DNA of 64,000 nucleotides from JADLGL01 sp963823045 (GTDB lineage: Bacteria; Pseudomonadota; Alphaproteobacteria; Rhizobiales; Kaistiaceae): contig CAWGKA010000007.1 of the NCBI GenBank assembly GCA_963823045.1, forward strand, positions 186,001 through 250,000, read 5' to 3'. The notes under the pieces are model-generated. The model was not told where the DNA came from. It worked only from the letters and a program-made list of their open reading frames with translations, and did no database searches. This document shows, one piece after another, positions 18,596-26,710 of this stretch; position 1 is the first letter of the stretch; every line of letters begins with the position of its first letter. The position numbers and the translations under genes were made by a program.

Positions 18596-20519
18596 ACCTG
18601 AGGTCTTCGCCGCCAGCGAGGATTTCGTCGTCAGCCTCGAGGGCGGCGCCGAGACCATCGCAAAAGCGGTGAAGCGCCTGCCCGACCGGCCGGGCGTCTA
18701 TCGCATGGTCGGCAAGGACGGGACGGTCCTCTACGTCGGCAAGGCGCGCAGCCTCAGGAAGCGCGTCGCCAATTATACGCGCCCCGGCCAGCCTGGGCGG
18801 TTGATGCGCATGATCCAGGCGACGGTGCATCTGGAAGCGATCGTCACGCGTACCGAAACCGAGGCGCTGCTCCTCGAGGCGAACCTCATCAAGCGCCTCC
18901 GGCCGCGCTACAACGTCCTTCTGCGCGACGACAAGTCGTTCCCCTACATCCTCATCACGGCCGATCATGAGGCGCCGCAGATCGTCAAGCATCGCGGACC
19001 GCATCGGCGGAAGGGCGACTATTTCGGCCCGTTCGCCTCTGCCGGTGCGGTCGATCGCACAATCAACGCAATGGAGCGCGCTTTCCTCCTCCGCTCCTGC
19101 AGCGACGGAGTCTATGAGAGCCGCACGCGCCCATGCCTGCTCTATCAGATCAAGCGATGCTCGGCGCCCTGCACCGGGGAGATCGCGCTTGAGGACTATG
19201 CCAAGCTCGTCTCCGAGGCGAAGGCTTTCCTCGCTGGCAAGAGCCAGGCGATCCGCCGCGACCTCGCCAAAGCCATGGAGAGCGCAGCCGAGCGCCTCGA
19301 TTTCGAACAGGCCGCCACCTATCGCGACCGCCTCGGGGCGCTGTCGCATGTGCAGAGCCATCAGGGCATCAACCCGCGTAATGTGACGGAGGCCGATGTC
19401 TTCGCCTGCTATCAGGAGGGCGGGCAGACGGCGATCCAGGTGTTCTTCTTCCGCACCGGACAGAATTGGGGCAACCGCCCCTATTTTCCGAAGGCCGACC
19501 ACAGCCTCGACGGTTCCGAGGTGCTGGAGTCGTTCCTCGCCCAATTCTACGACGACAAGCCGCCGCCAAAGCTGATCCTGCTATCGCACGCGATCGAGCA
19601 GCAGGAGTTGCTCGCCAAGGCATTGTCGGAGAAGGCCGGGCGGAAGGTCGAGGTGTCGGTGCCGAGTCGCGGCGAACGGCGCGACCTCGTCTCCCACGCG
19701 CTGGCCAACGCCAAGGAGTCGCTCGGCCAGCGCCTCGCCGAGACCTCGTCGCAGGCCAAGCTGATGGAAGGCCTCGCCAAGACGTTCGGCCTGGCAGAGC
19801 CGCCGCGGCGCATCGAGGTCTATGACAACAGCCACATCATGGGCACCGAGGCGGTCGGCGCGATGATCGTCGCCGGACCGCTGGGCTTCGAGAAGAACCA
19901 GTACCGCAAGTTCAACATCCGCTCGACGACGATCACGCCGGGCGACGATTTCGGCATGATGCGCGAGGTTCTCCAGCGCCGCTTCACCCGCCTTCTCAAG
20001 GAGGCCGCGAAGAAGGAAGACGTGGAGCCCGATGCGGAGGCCGATGCCGAGGAGAGTTCGCCCTGGCCGGATCTGGTGCTGATCGACGGCGGCGCCGGCC
20101 AGGTTGCTGCGGCGCGGTCCGTGCTCGCCGATCTCGGCCTCGAATCGGTGCCCCTGGTCGGCATCGCCAAGGGGCCGGACCGCGACGCCGGGCTGGAGAA
20201 GTTCCACATTCCGGGCCGCGAAACATTCATGCTCCAGCCCCGCGACCCCGTGCTCTATTTCGTGCAGCGTCTCCGCGACGAGGCGCACCGCTTCGCCATC
20301 GGCACGCACCGCGCCAAGCGCAAGGCGCAGATGGGCCGCAACCCGCTGGACGAAATCGCCGGCATCGGCCCCACGCGAAAGCGCGCCCTTCTGCGCCATT
20401 TCGGTACGGCGAAGGCGCTCAGCCGGGCGAGCCTGCGTGATTTGGCAGCAGTCGACGGCATTTCCGAACAAATGGCCCAAATCATCTATGATCACTTCAA
20501 CGCGCAGGGCGGCAGTTAA
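18573..20519 (+). CDS. uvrC: Excinuclease ABC subunit C
   Basis: Makes the two incisions around DNA lesions in nucleotide excision repair after UvrA/B loading. The 648-residue protein has the GIY-YIG nuclease (RPGVYRMVGKDGTVLYVGKA) for the 3' cut, a UvrB-binding UVR region (AMESAAERLDFEQAATYRDR), the RNase H-like domain with IEVYDNSHIMG and LVLIDGGAGQV for the 5' cut, and a C-terminal helix-hairpin-helix pair. ATG 18573 is the first sensible start; it overlaps the SDR gene. pgsA follows, the classical uvrC-pgsA linkage. Confidence 0.96.
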   Translation: MPRDSTTEPEVFAASEDFVVSLEGGAETIAKAVKRLPDRPGVYRMVGKDGTVLYVGKARSLRKRVANYTRPGQPGRLMRMIQATVHLEAIVTRTETEALLLEANLIKRLRPRYNVLLRDDKSFPYILITADHEAPQIVKHRGPHRRKGDYFGPFASAGAVDRTINAMERAFLLRSCSDGVYESRTRPCLLYQIKRCSAPCTGEIALEDYAKLVSEAKAFLAGKSQAIRRDLAKAMESAAERLDFEQAATYRDRLGALSHVQSHQGINPRNVTEADVFACYQEGGQTAIQVFFFRTGQNWGNRPYFPKADHSLDGSEVLESFLAQFYDDKPPPKLILLSHAIEQQELLAKALSEKAGRKVEVSVPSRGERRDLVSHALANAKESLGQRLAETSSQAKLMEGLAKTFGLAEPPRRIEVYDNSHIMGTEAVGAMIVAGPLGFEKNQYRKFNIRSTTITPGDDFGMMREVLQRRFTRLLKEAAKKEDVEPDAEADAEESSPWPDLVLIDGGAGQVAAARSVLADLGLESVPLVGIAKGPDRDAGLEKFHIPGRETFMLQPRDPVLYFVQRLRDEAHRFAIGTHRAKRKAQMGRNPLDEIAGIGPTRKRALLRHFGTAKALSRASLRDLAAVDGISEQMAQIIYDHFNAQGGS

Positions 20520-20609
20520 TGGCCCTCTGCGCTTGACCCCGCCGCGCCCGCACGTTCTCATGAACGCGCCATAGGCTGCAGGCGACCAATTTGGGCAAAG
20601 CCGCGAAAC

Positions 20610-21221
20610 ATGGTTCAGCCATCCGATCAGGTCGCAGATACGCCGGCGCGGGTTTCACCCGTCGCTGTGCCCAATCTGCTCACCTATGCGCGGATCATTG
20701 CCATCCCGGGGATGGTGGCGAGCTTCTATATCCCGGGCTCAGCCGGGCCGATCACGGCGCTCGGCATCTTCATCGCTGCCGCAATCACTGACTTTTTCGA
20801 CGGCTATCTTGCCCGCGCTTGGCACCAGCAATCGGCGCTGGGCCGCATGCTCGACCCGATCGCCGACAAGCTGCTGGTGGCGGCTGCGCTCCTCGTTCTG
20901 GTCGGGGAAGGAACGATCGGCGGCTGGTCGCTGTGGGCGGCGCTGATCATCCTGTCACGCGAGATCCTCGTCTCGGGCCTACGCGAATCACTCGCTGAGG
21001 TTCGCGTCAGCGTGCCGGTCAGCCGGCTCGCGAAATGGAAGACGACCGTTCAAATGATCGCGATCGCCTTCCTGCTGATCAGCCCGGCGGACAAGGACAT
21101 TGTCCCCTACACGGCGGAGGCCGGGCTGACGCTTTTATGGATCGCGGCGATCCTGACGCTCTACACCGGCTACGACTATTTTCGCGCCGGCTTCCGCCAT
21201 TTGCTGCGTCAGGATTCCTAA
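20610..21221 (+). CDS. pgsA: CDP-diacylglycerol-glycerol-3-phosphate 3-phosphatidyltransferase
   Basis: First committed step of phosphatidylglycerol synthesis at the inner membrane. The 203-residue protein has about four to five membrane segments and the family signature in DFFDGYLARAW and LGRMLDPIADK. It follows uvrC by 90 bases, an order widely conserved for pgsA, which is why it rather than the gene at 15450-15992 gets the symbol. Ends 4 bases before the convergent ndk. Confidence 0.92.
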   Translation: MVQPSDQVADTPARVSPVAVPNLLTYARIIAIPGMVASFYIPGSAGPITALGIFIAAAITDFFDGYLARAWHQQSALGRMLDPIADKLLVAAALLVLVGEGTIGGWSLWAALIILSREILVSGLRESLAEVRVSVPVSRLAKWKTTVQMIAIAFLLISPADKDIVPYTAEAGLTLLWIAAILTLYTGYDYFRAGFRHLLRQDS

Positions 21222-21225
21222 CGGC

Positions 21226-21648
21226 CTAGCCGACGATCTCAGTCTCGGAGAACCAGTAGGCGATCTCCTGCGCCGCGGTTTCGGGGGCGTCGGAGCCGTG
21301 CACCGAGTTCTCGCCGATCGAGGTGGCGAATTCCTTGCGGATCGTGCCCGGATCGGCCTTTGCCGGATCGGTGGCGCCCATAACCTCGCGGTTCTTGGCG
21401 ATGGCGTTCTCGCCCTCCAGCACCTGAACCACGGTCGGGCCGGAGCTCATGAACTCGCAGAGCTCGTCGAAGAATGGCCGTTCGCGATGAACGGCGTAGA
21501 AGCCTTCCGCCTGACGGCGGCTCATCCATACGCGCTTGGAAGCAACGACGCGAAGGCCCGCTTCCTCAAGCTTCGCGGTGATCGCCCCGGTGAGATTGCG
21601 CCGCGTGGCATCCGGCTTGATCATCGAGAAGGTACGTTCTTTGGCCAT
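21226..21648 (-). CDS. ndk: Nucleoside diphosphate kinase
   Basis: Balances nucleoside triphosphate pools by phosphate transfer through a histidine. At 140 residues it is the standard length, starts ERTFSMIKPDATRR, and contains the conserved MGATDPAKADPGTIR loop. The active-site segment reads NSVHGSDAPETA, with the catalytic His in place. It is convergent with pgsA. Confidence 0.97.
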   Translation of the reverse strand: MAKERTFSMIKPDATRRNLTGAITAKLEEAGLRVVASKRVWMSRRQAEGFYAVHRERPFFDELCEFMSSGPTVVQVLEGENAIAKNREVMGATDPAKADPGTIRKEFATSIGENSVHGSDAPETAAQEIAYWFSETEIVG

Positions 21649-21751
21649 GAGATACTTCCGTCACATTTATGGGCTTCGCTATCGGCAGCGCATCAACCTG
21701 ACACTGCGCGCTGCGTTTCTAGTGAAGATGGAAGCGACCATCAATCGGACG

Positions 21752-21782
21752 TTGACGGAAAAGCTGAATCAGATGGTATGAT
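21752..21782 (+). promoter_or_regulatory. Candidate promoter for the small unknown gene
   Basis: TTGACG (21752-21757) and TATGAT (21777-21782) match the -35 and -10 consensus closely, but the 19-base spacer is longer than ideal. It lies about 50 bases before the start of the small ORF at 21834. Confidence 0.4.
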
Positions 21783-21833
21783 TTATCCTGCCGATGGTGG
21801 CTCGACTGGGACCTGAAGCCAAGGGAGACGGCG

Positions 21834-22070
21834 ATGCGGCACGCCCCAGACATCGACGGCCAAGCGGTGGCCGAAGAACCGACGGACTATGTGAGGCTCC
21901 TGAACAACGTGGCCAGGGCGCGCGATGAGGCAGCGAGGCTACAGCTCGGTCTGACGTCATATCTGCTCGACGTCGTGTGCCTCGATCTCAGCGCGCTCAC
22001 ATCGGTGACGACTGCCCCCAAGCTGAGAGCGTCGCGAAACACCGGGCAGGCCGGCGATCCCGGCAAATAG
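21834..22070 (+). CDS. Small protein of unknown function
   Basis: A 78-residue ORF between ndk and rsgA. Support for it being real: a promoter-like element upstream and AAGGGAG (21821-21827) about six bases before the ATG. The first 50 residues look helical (DYVRLLNNVARARDEAARLQ) with a central hydrophobic stretch LGLTSYLLDVVCLDL; the last 20 residues are polar and may be disordered. No recognised family. If it is not a gene, 21649-22088 is a 440-base gap holding only the candidate promoter. Confidence 0.45.
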   Translation: MRHAPDIDGQAVAEEPTDYVRLLNNVARARDEAARLQLGLTSYLLDVVCLDLSALTSVTTAPKLRASRNTGQAGDPGK

Positions 22071-22088
22071 ATGCGAGCGTTCGGCGCA

Positions 22089-23150
22089 CTATTCCTCGCG
22101 CCTGCGCCCCTGTTTCTCGCGAATGATCGATTTGTATAGCTTGCCCTGGGCGCGATAATGCGCGTGGTGCTCGGCGAGCGTCTTCGTGTTGCGTGCCTCT
22201 TCCCGCTGTAGTTTGCGGAATCGCTCAAGGCGTGTCGGGTCCAGAGTCCCTTCCTCGATCGCCGCCAGCACCGCACAGCCGGGCTCGGTCTCGTGCCGGC
22301 AGTTAGTGAAACGGCATTCACCCTCAAGTGCCACTATGTCTTCGAAGAGGCTTTCGACGCCTCCCTTGAGGTCGGCGAGTTGCAGTTCGCGCATGCCCGG
22401 CATGTCGACAAGCCATGCGCCCGAAGGCAGACCGTGAAGCGAGCGGTGGGTCGTGGTGTGCCGGCCCTTGGCGTCGTCTTCCCGAATGGCGTTGGTGGCC
22501 AGTGACGTGCCGGCGAGGGTATTGACGAGCGTCGATTTGCCCACGCCGGAGGAACCGACGAGCGCCAAGGTCTGCCCCCGCTTCAGCCAAGGGGCGAGGT
22601 AGTCGCCGACGGCCGGGCTGCGCGCGTCGCAGGCAACAACGAGCAGCCCCCGCGCTAATTCCCGTCCCGCGGCCTCGAACGAGGCGACGTCTTCTGCAAG
22701 GTCGCTCTTGGTGAGGAGGAGAATGGGCTCGACCCCTGCATCGGTTGCGAGGGCGAGATAGCGTTCGATACGCGCCGGATTGAAGTCCTGGTTGCAGGAC
22801 GAGACGACGAGGAGCGTGTCGACATTGGCGGCGAGCAACTGGATACGGCTTTCCCTACCAGCGGCCCGCCGTTTGAACAGACTTGCGCGGTCGAGAAGCC
22901 TGGCGACGGCCGTCGCCTCGGCATCCAGCAAGACCCAATCGCCGACGGTGGCCTGGCCGGTTTCGCCGCCAAGGTCGTAGCGCTGCGGGATTCGTCTGTC
23001 GCCGTCGCCCGGTAGAGCGACGACAATCTCGTCACGATGGACGGCGGTCACGCGCGCTGGCAGGAGCGAGCCGATCTCGTCATCGGTCAGTTGGGCTTGA
23101 AAGAAGGGCGACCAGCCTAAGGCCGCAAGGTCGGAGGTGTTGGTGTTCAT
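22089..23150 (-). CDS. rsgA: Ribosome small subunit-dependent GTPase A
   Basis: A circularly permuted GTPase that helps mature the 30S subunit. The 353-residue protein has an N-terminal OB fold, then the G motifs in permuted order: LLTKSDLAE (G4), VVACDARS (G5), GSSGVGKSTLVN (G1), the threonine-rich switch GRHTTTHRS (G2), DMPGMRE (G3). A C-terminal zinc site follows (CRFTNCRHETEPGCAV). ATG 23150 (MNTNTSD) is preferred, with AGACGAG directly upstream; an in-frame ATG at 23225 lies inside the leader. The upstream region carries a promoter, a 16-codon ORF and competing stems. Confidence 0.94.
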   Translation of the reverse strand: MNTNTSDLAALGWSPFFQAQLTDDEIGSLLPARVTAVHRDEIVVALPGDGDRRIPQRYDLGGETGQATVGDWVLLDAEATAVARLLDRASLFKRRAAGRESRIQLLAANVDTLLVVSSCNQDFNPARIERYLALATDAGVEPILLLTKSDLAEDVASFEAAGRELARGLLVVACDARSPAVGDYLAPWLKRGQTLALVGSSGVGKSTLVNTLAGTSLATNAIREDDAKGRHTTTHRSLHGLPSGAWLVDMPGMRELQLADLKGGVESLFEDIVALEGECRFTNCRHETEPGCAVLAAIEEGTLDPTRLERFRKLQREEARNTKTLAEHHAHYRAQGKLYKSIIREKQGRRREE

Positions 23151-23157
23151 CTCGTCT

Positions 23158-23290
23158 CGATCAGTGAGGCTCCGGAGGGAGCGCAAGCTTTGACGGGCCG
23201 TCGCCAAGGCGTCGGCCGGTGACATGGCTGATCGAGCGGATGGAGATATGGCAGCTGCCGCCTAAGCGGCGCGCGGCTCCGCGATCAGCC
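23158..23290 (-). promoter_or_regulatory. Putative attenuator: three mutually exclusive pairing segments upstream of rsgA
   Basis: Read on the minus strand, GGCTGATCG (23282-23290, inside the small ORF) is followed by CGATCAGCC (23226-23234) and then CTGATCG (23158-23164), which abuts the AGACGAG ribosome binding site of rsgA. The middle segment can pair with the first (9 bp) or the last (7 bp), not both. A small GCCGC/GCGGC hairpin (23257-23270) carries the stop codon of the small ORF in its loop, and another (23169-23182) pairs GGAGC with GCTCC near the rsgA start. No T-run follows, so control would be translational or Rho-linked. Structure is seen; function is inferred. Confidence 0.45.
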
Positions 23291-23312
23291 CTTTGGATGC
23301 CCTGACAATCAT
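23262..23312 (-). CDS. Candidate 16-residue leader peptide upstream of rsgA
   Basis: An ORF of 16 codons plus TAG, reading MIVRASKGLIAEPRAA. Its AGGAGGT Shine-Dalgarno (23318-23324) is near perfect and sits 5 bases from the ATG, stronger than that of rsgA itself. Codons 8-11 form one strand of a 9-bp stem and the stop codon lies in the loop of another hairpin. It starts about 29 bases from the predicted transcription start and ends 111 bases before rsgA. I do not recognise the peptide. Confidence 0.5.
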   Translation of the reverse strand: MIVRASKGLIAEPRAA

Positions 23313-23347
23313 CTCGCACCTCCTCGTTCGGTGACCGCAATATCAAC

Positions 23348-23376
23348 GCGATACGCGCGGCGGCCCTTGCCGTCAA
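23348..23376 (-). promoter_or_regulatory. Predicted promoter of the leader/rsgA transcript
   Basis: On the minus strand TTGACG (23371-23376), a 17-base spacer and TATCGC (23348-23353). This is a good housekeeping sigma-factor match with optimal spacing. Transcription would start near 23341, just ahead of the leader ORF. Confidence 0.55.
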
Positions 23377-23414
23377 CGCTTGCATCGATCGCCGCAGCGC
23401 GGGACAAGCCTCGC

Positions 23415-25299
23415 ATGCTGCAACTCAGCGACATCACCTATCGCATCGGCGAACGGATCCTGATCGACCATGCCAGCGTCAGCCTGCCGGACGGCGCGCG
23501 TGCGGGGCTGGTCGGCCGCAATGGCGCCGGCAAGACGACCCTTTTCCGCATCGTCACCGGCGAGGCCGAGCATGAGAGCGGCACGGTCACCCTGCCACGC
23601 AACGCGCGGATCGGTCAGGTTGCGCAGGAGGCTCCCGCCGGCCCGACGCCGCTGATCGACGTCGTGCTGGCTGCCGACAAGGAACGAACCTCCCTCCTCG
23701 CCGCGGCCGAGACCGAAACCGATCCGCATCGCATCGCCGAGGTCGCACATGCGTCTGGCCGATATCGACGCCCATTCCGCCGAAGCGCGAGCGGCTTCGA
23801 TCCTCGCCGGCCTTGGCTTCGATGCGGAGGCGCAGAAGCGCCCTTGCTCGGATTTCTCCGGCGGCTGGCGCATGCGCGTGGCGCTGGCGGCGGTGCTGTT
23901 CGCCGAACCCGACCTTCTCCTTCTCGACGAGCCGACGAACTATCTCGATCTCGAAGGCGCCATCTGGCTCAACGGTTTCCTCGCGCGCTACCGCCACACC
24001 GTGCTGGTCATCAGCCATGACCGCGACCTGCTCGACGAGGCGGTGGATACGATCATCCATCTCGATCAGGGCAAGCTCGTCGTCTATCGCGGCGGCTATA
24101 GCCAATTTGAACGGCAGCGATCCGAGCGGCAGGCGTTGCAGCTGAAACTGCTCAAGAAGCAGCAGGCGCAGCGCCAGCATCTGGAGGCGTTCGTCGAGCG
24201 CTTTCGGGCCAAGGCGTCGAAGGCGAAACAGGCCCAATCGCGCATCAAGGCCTTGGAGCGGCTGGCACCGATCGCCGCGATGGTCGAGGACCGCGTTTAT
24301 CCGTTTGCCATTCCGAGCCCCGAGCGTCCGATGCCCCCGCCGATCGTGGCGATGGAGGACGTGTCGGTCGGCTATGAGGCGACGCGACCGGTGTTGACGC
24401 GGCTCGACCTGACGTTGGGCAATGACGACCGCGTCGGCCTGCTCGGCAAGAACGGCAATGGCAAGTCGACCCTGGTCAAGCTCCTCGCCGGCCGCCTTGC
24501 CGCGCAGGACGGCCGCCTCCGCCGCCATCACAAGCTGAAGATCGGCTATTTCGCCCAGCACCAGTTGGACGAGCTCAATCCGAAACAGTCGGCCTATGAC
24601 CACGTGCGCGTGCTTCTGCCCGACGCCACCGAGGCGCAGGCGCGGGCACGCGCCGGTGCGCTCGGCTTTCCCGGCAGGAAGATGGACACGCCCACCGCCG
24701 ATTTGTCGGGCGGTGAGAAGGCCCGCCTGCTGCTCGGCCTGACGGCCTTCGAAGGGGTCGATCTCCTCATTCTCGACGAGCCGACCAACCACCTCGATAT
24801 CGACAGCCGCGAGGCGCTGATCCGCTCGCTCAACGACTTCAGCGGGGCCGTGATCATCGTCAGCCATGATCGCCATCTGCTTGAGGCGACAGTCGACCAA
24901 TTGTGGCTGGTGGCGGACGGCACGGTGCGCCCGTACGAAGGCGACCTCGACGACTATCGCCGAGGGATCAGCGGTACGGCAAACCAAAAGAGCAAGGCCC
25001 CGTCCGTCGCACCGGCAAAGGATCGCCGACGGGAGGCCGCACGAAAGCGCGAGGCGCTGTCACCGCTCCGCGCCGAGATACGCAAGGCCGAACGCAGGAT
25101 CGAGGAGTTGCAGGGTGAGGTCAGGCGGCTGGACGCCGTTCTCGCCAAGCCCGAAATCTATCAGGGCAATGGCGAGGAAGTTGCCGGCCCTGCGAAAAAG
25201 CGGGCCGATGCGTTGGCCGCGCTCGACCAAGCGGAAACGCACTGGCTCGATCTCTCGGCGAAACTGGAATCATCGATACGGGCGGCCGAGGGCGAATAG
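23415..25299 (+). CDS. ABC-F family ATPase, split by a frameshift
   Basis: A soluble protein with two ABC domains and no membrane segments, about 627 residues after correction. ABC-F proteins act on ribosomes as translation factors. Domain 1 has Walker A GRNGAGKTT, signature SGGW and DEPTNYLDLE; domain 2 has GKNGNGKST, LSGGEKARL and DEPTNHLDI. A charged linker with coiled-coil character and a C-terminal coiled coil (RAEIRKAERRIEELQGE) point to the Uup/YheS type. The frame breaks at about 23743-23746; removing one base joins AEV to HMRLADIDAH. It is divergent from rsgA, so a sequence error is likelier than decay. Confidence 0.88.
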
Positions 25300-25310
25300 C
25301 GTCCGGCAGC

Positions 25311-25326
25311 GACGGCCTGGGCCGTC
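25311..25326. terminator. Hairpin between convergent ABC-F and omp genes
   Basis: GACGGC (25311-25316) pairs with GCCGTC (25321-25326) across a CTGG loop, in the 30 bases between two convergent stop codons. There is no T-run on either strand, so a bidirectional terminator role is only likely from position. Confidence 0.35.
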
Positions 25327-25329
25327 AGC

Positions 25330-26109
25330 CTAGTTCGGGATCAGGAAGTTCAGGCCGAACCGCACGAGATGGGCGTCGTTGCGATGCACGAAGACGTCGC
25401 CATCCGTGTTGGTCGTCGTGTCGGTGCCGAGGTTGAAGTAGTTGTACTCCAGCTTCGCCGTCCAATTGGCGTCGAAGGCGAACTCCGCGCCGCCGCCGAC
25501 GAGATAGCCGAGCTGCGGCCCACCGAGCGTCGTCGTGTCGCCGGCAGTGGGCGTGCCGGGGCCCGGACCGGTCAGATCGCCATAGGTGGCTGAGTATTGC
25601 GTGATGATGCCGCCCGCCGTGGCGAAAAGCAGCGTCCGGTCAAAGGCCACGCCAACGCGGCCGGCAAGGGTCGCGTACCAACCGTAGCCGACCGTTCCCT
25701 CATCATCGTTGAGCACCCCGTCCGGGGTATCGTCGACAAAGAGTGAGAAGGCATCGCCGAGCGCGAGATAACCGCCGGTCACCTCGCCGCCGATGACGAA
25801 CGTCCCGGCCTGCTGGTTGTAGCCAAGCGTGACGCCGCCAAAGGCGCCCGTCGGCGTAAGGCCAAGGGTCACAGCAGCGTTGCCCTCGTCGAAGCCGTCG
25901 CCGTTGCCCTGCGTTGGGTCGTTGGTGGCTGACGAGTGGCCCAGACCATAACCGCCGAACACGCCGATATACGGCCCTGTCCAGGTGAAGATGGGCGCAG
26001 CTGGAGCCTGCGCCGGAATCGGCGGCGTGTCCGTGACCACCGGATCGGCGGCCAAGACTGGGCTCGCAAAAGCGGCGAGCGCTACAGCTGCCAGAGTCAG
26101 TCTCTTCAT
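25330..26109 (-). CDS. Omp25/RopB-type outer membrane beta-barrel protein
   Basis: A 259-residue precursor: signal peptide MKRLTLAAVALAAFASPVLA, a proline-rich spacer (PPIPAQAPAAP), then FTWTGPYIGVFGGYGLG, typical of the rhizobial Omp25/RopB/Omp31 eight-stranded barrel. It ends VRFGLNFLIPN with the C-terminal aromatic near the end expected of Bam substrates. The ATG at 26109 follows GGAGG. A monocistronic gene after holC; the inverted repeat AGGAAA-T-TTTCCT (26232-26244) lies between them. These proteins are abundant envelope components that stabilise the outer membrane. Confidence 0.9.
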   Translation of the reverse strand: MKRLTLAAVALAAFASPVLAADPVVTDTPPIPAQAPAAPIFTWTGPYIGVFGGYGLGHSSATNDPTQGNGDGFDEGNAAVTLGLTPTGAFGGVTLGYNQQAGTFVIGGEVTGGYLALGDAFSLFVDDTPDGVLNDDEGTVGYGWYATLAGRVGVAFDRTLLFATAGGIITQYSATYGDLTGPGPGTPTAGDTTTLGGPQLGYLVGGGAEFAFDANWTAKLEYNYFNLGTDTTTNTDGDVFVHRNDAHLVRFGLNFLIPN

Positions 26110-26258
26110 CACGCCTCCGCCCGAATACGGGCAGACCAAGCCACATTTGGTGCAATGAGTACCATTTGGGCTCGATATAGGTCTATAGCGGGGCTGCAAC
26201 AGTGGCTGCGAAAGCAATCAACCGCGTGCGGAGGAAATTTTCCTAAGCCTTTCTTGGG

Positions 26259-26708
26259 TCAGCCTTTTTCCTTCCAGCGACCATTCTCGTCCTGTTGCCA
26301 ATATGTCGCTTCATGTCCCTTATCGCGCACCGACAGCCACCAGCCCCGGGCCGCCTCGACCGATTCGGCGTCGTTGCCGTCGAACATGATGACGACGCGT
26401 CGATAGGGCTCGACCTCCCCCAGGGGCGCATTATCGACGAGGAATTTGACCTCGGCGTCGTTGGCGTTGCCCTCGTCGGCGGCAATGAGAATCGGTTCGC
26501 GCCGGGCGAACTCACCGGCCGGAAGCCCATGCGGCAGGAACGAATTGTCCCGATACGTCCACAGATAGGAATTGAGCGCCTCCGCCCGTTCTTGGGAGCT
26601 GGTCTGAACAACGGCCCGCCATCCGCGATCGAGGCAGCGTTCAAGCAGCCCCGGAAGCACGGCCTCAAGCGGCTGGTTCTGCAAATGGTAGAACAGAACC
26701 TCGGCCAC
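26259..26708 (-). CDS. holC: DNA polymerase III chi subunit
   Basis: Links the clamp loader to single-strand binding protein in the replisome. At 149 residues it matches the family, beginning EVLFYHLQNQPLEAVLPGLLE, with the conserved LWTYRDNSFLPHG motif and VIMFDGND. It lies two bases downstream of the pepA stop, the pepA-holC order found in many proteobacteria. Confidence 0.93.
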   Translation of the reverse strand: MAEVLFYHLQNQPLEAVLPGLLERCLDRGWRAVVQTSSQERAEALNSYLWTYRDNSFLPHGLPAGEFARREPILIAADEGNANDAEVKFLVDNAPLGEVEPYRRVVIMFDGNDAESVEAARGWWLSVRDKGHEATYWQQDENGRWKEKG

Positions 26709-26710
26709 CC

